Source: Deltaproteobacteria bacterium (GTDB lineage: Bacteria > Desulfobacterota_B > Binatia > UBA9968). From it: DNA of 7,065 bases. The position numbers and the translations under genes were made by a program. Shown here piece after piece: positions 5,820 through 7,065 of the stretch. The notes under the pieces are model-generated. The model had not been told where the DNA came from and did no database searches. It saw nothing but the letters and a program-made list of their open reading frames with translations. How positions within the stretch are numbered: the first letter of the stretch is position 1; each line of letters opens with the position of its first letter. The DNA lies in contig VBKY01000163.1 in NCBI GenBank assembly GCA_005879255.1, positions 1-7,065 on the forward strand, read 5' to 3'.

Positions 5820-6863
5820 TCACCGCATCTGAAAGATTTCTTTCCAGAGTTTCTCATACTTTGGGAATTCCTTAATATCATCGATGGTGAGCATGTAAGG
5901 CGCCGCGGGCCGGACCCTCTCCAGCGGTTCGACGTTCGGATGCGCGGGCGTTTCTCCCCCTTGAGCCCAGGCGCGCTGGCCTTCTTCGCTAATCGCCCAA
6001 CGCGCCCAAAGCAAACCCGCGTTCGGGTGTGGCGCTCCTCGAAGGACGGACACCGCGCCACCGATTTCACCGACGCCCTCGGTCAGCATCGACTGTATCG
6101 GCGCACCTTTTTTCATGCGCGGCGGAAAATGATGCGAATAGCAGGTGAAGCAGACAGGACGTTGACCCGCTACCAGGAACTCCACCAGCTGAGAATGTCC
6201 CTTGTGAAACTCGACCTGGGTAGCGGCAATTCTTTTGAATAAATCGACTGCCTTGTCATCGCTGTTGTATTTGCGCTTGGCGAATCCGATCAGCATTTGA
6301 AAATCACGCGCCTCGCCCATTAGGGTGTCTTTCCATTTCGGAGCGGCAAGGTCCTCGAAACTTTTAGGCTCGTCCCCTTTTTTCACCAGATTCGTATTCC
6401 ATCCGGCGATATAAAATTGCGTATCGGTGGCTACCCAGAATTCGCTTTTCATGTTTGCCGGAAAGACCGCCGCTTCCGGCAAGGCCAATGGCGCGAGTAA
6501 TTTTTGGTCGGTGATCTGCGCCATGTAAGCAAGCGATCCCCCGAACACGTCCGCGAGCACCCGGCCACCGCGCGCCTCCGCAAGTACACGCGCCAGCAGT
6601 TGATCCGGAGTCCCGTCGATGTGGTTTACCGTCACGCCGGGAAATCTCTTCATGAATGCCGGCGGAATCACCTCCATGGCCCGATTAGAAAGAGGAGCGT
6701 ACACCGTGATCTGTCCGCCTTCTTTCTTCGCCTTCTCGTAAAGCTGATCGACAGATTCGCTTGCCGGAGCGCCGGCTGCGAAAACCGAGGACTCGTAGAT
6801 GCAAGCAAAAATATAGAGAAACGTTGCCAATCCGATGCCATTGGATCGAGCCTGACGGGTCAT
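5820..6863 (-). CDS. ABC transporter periplasmic substrate-binding protein (Fe3+/AfuA-type family)
   Basis: 347 residues from the ATG at 6863, normal for this family. Residues 1-29 form a Sec signal peptide: MTRQARSNG, then a hydrophobic core GLATFLYIFACIY, then SSVFA-AG as likely cleavage. IFAC resembles a lipobox but has F at -2, so a lipoprotein is less likely. The mature part opens with QITVYAPLSNRAMEVIPPAFMKRFPGV, the family hallmark first strand and helix (51-77), then TPDQLLARVLAEARGGRVLADVF, YIAGWNTNLV and FEDLAAPKWKDTL. This is classic class II binding-protein architecture. The Tyr-Tyr iron-ligand pair expected near residue 240 is absent; the segment reads CFTCYSHHFPPR (C238, C241, H244, H245). 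The ligand is therefore not assured to be iron. No permease or ATPase gene is visible; upstream sequence beyond the window could hold partners. It is convergent with the ThDP genes. AAGGAGG at 6871-6877 supports this start. Confidence 0.9.
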   Translation of the reverse strand: MTRQARSNGIGLATFLYIFACIYESSVFAAGAPASESVDQLYEKAKKEGGQITVYAPLSNRAMEVIPPAFMKRFPGVTVNHIDGTPDQLLARVLAEARGGRVLADVFGGSLAYMAQITDQKLLAPLALPEAAVFPANMKSEFWVATDTQFYIAGWNTNLVKKGDEPKSFEDLAAPKWKDTLMGEARDFQMLIGFAKRKYNSDDKAVDLFKRIAATQVEFHKGHSQLVEFLVAGQRPVCFTCYSHHFPPRMKKGAPIQSMLTEGVGEIGGAVSVLRGAPHPNAGLLWARWAISEEGQRAWAQGGETPAHPNVEPLERVRPAAPYMLTIDDIKEFPKYEKLWKEIFQMR

Positions 6864-6980
6864 GTAACGTCCTCCTTTTCGCTCGTCTCCCTTACGATGA
6901 AGCTCATCTTCTACGTCGCGTGTACTTTTGCTCGCTTTCCCGCGAAGCTTTATCCAGCCAGCCTGCATTTCGGCGCTCAT
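6864..6980 (-). other. In-frame 39-codon 5' extension of the binding-protein gene
   Basis: The binding-protein frame stays open upstream to an ATG at 6980, which has its own consensus ribosome site. The 39 added residues (starting MSAEMQAGWIK) are strongly charged and would place the signal peptide internally, which argues against their use for an exported protein. They may be a translated leader, an alternative cytosolic isoform or chance. The rest of the upstream region to 7065 shows no other gene and no convincing promoter. Confidence 0.25.
6871..6877 (-). promoter_or_regulatory. Ribosome binding site of the binding-protein gene
   Basis: On the minus strand, AAGGAGG lies 7 bases before the ATG at 6863, directly ahead of the signal peptide. 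It decides the preferred start over the longer reading frame. Confidence 0.8.
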
Positions 6981-6987
6981 GCTAAGG

Positions 6988-6994
6988 CTCCTTT
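6988..6994 (-). promoter_or_regulatory. Second ribosome binding site, upstream start of the same frame
   Basis: On the minus strand, AAAGGAG lies 7 bases before the ATG at 6980, an equally good spacing. Two well-formed initiation sites 117 bases apart in one frame are unusual and leave the true N-terminus open. Confidence 0.5.
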
Positions 6995-7065
6995 GTTGCT
7001 CACATACTGTTTTAGTGACGGGCGCGCAAGCGCAGTCGAGGGGTTATCATTGCCTTGCTGGGTAT

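Noticed and set aside
6801..6812. Lipoprotein signal (IFAC) in the binding protein
   Set aside because: Phe at -2 is outside the usual lipobox and a good signal-peptidase I site (VFA-A) follows; kept only as a minor alternative.
1..7065. CRISPR array, tRNA, rRNA, transposase or integrase
   Set aside because: No regularly spaced direct repeats, no tRNA-like cloverleaf or conserved rRNA stretches, and no transposase or integrase motifs seen on either strand.
7003..7065. Promoter TTGCGC-N17-TATGTG upstream of the binding-protein gene on the minus strand
   Set aside because: Spacing is right, but each hexamer matches consensus at only 3 of 6 bases, too weak to annotate.

Overview
The window looks like a chromosomal piece of an uncultured, free-living Gram-negative bacterium. 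The evidence is moderate-to-high GC in most genes, strong Shine-Dalgarno sites, an exported solute-binding protein, and a short palindromic repeat (core GTCATCCTGA...TCAGAATGAC) of the kind scattered through many environmental genomes. I cannot name the taxon. Soil or subsurface lineages of the deltaproteobacterial, Rokubacteria or Binatota kind would fit the gene content, but this is an impression, not evidence.

Layout: (1) Positions 8-1582, minus strand: a multi-pass membrane glycosyltransferase of the GT-C/ArnT-PMT type, visibly more AT-rich than the rest. (2) Positions 1583-1870: a divergent intergenic region with a possible 59-codon small ORF, a sigma70-like promoter and a dyad. (3) Positions 1871-3640 and 3891-5678, plus strand: two tandem, full-length, diverged paralogues of a thiamine-diphosphate (ThDP) enzyme distantly related to acetolactate synthase and 2-oxoacid decarboxylases. 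They are separated by 250 bp carrying a 61-bp imperfect palindrome. (4) Positions 5679-5819: a convergent intergenic region with a perfect 12-bp GC-rich hairpin, a 12-bp palindrome and a weak minus-strand hairpin. (5) Positions 5820-6863, minus strand: a periplasmic substrate-binding protein of the ABC Fe3+/AfuA-type family with a signal peptide and an unusual CxxCxxHH cluster. It has two possible starts, each with a near-ideal Shine-Dalgarno site.

How the genes may work together: both ThDP enzymes keep the catalytic glutamate and the Mg-ThDP residues, so both should be active. However, the segments that define acetolactate synthase (GPG loop, GDG start, FAD-site region) are replaced by a shared private set. 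They therefore probably carry out a 2-oxoacid (or similar) decarboxylation, lyase or ligase reaction on an unknown substrate. The nearby binding protein might capture that substrate or a precursor, but it lies on the other strand and no permease or ATPase gene is in view, so the link is only a hypothesis. The glycosyltransferase appears unrelated to this function.
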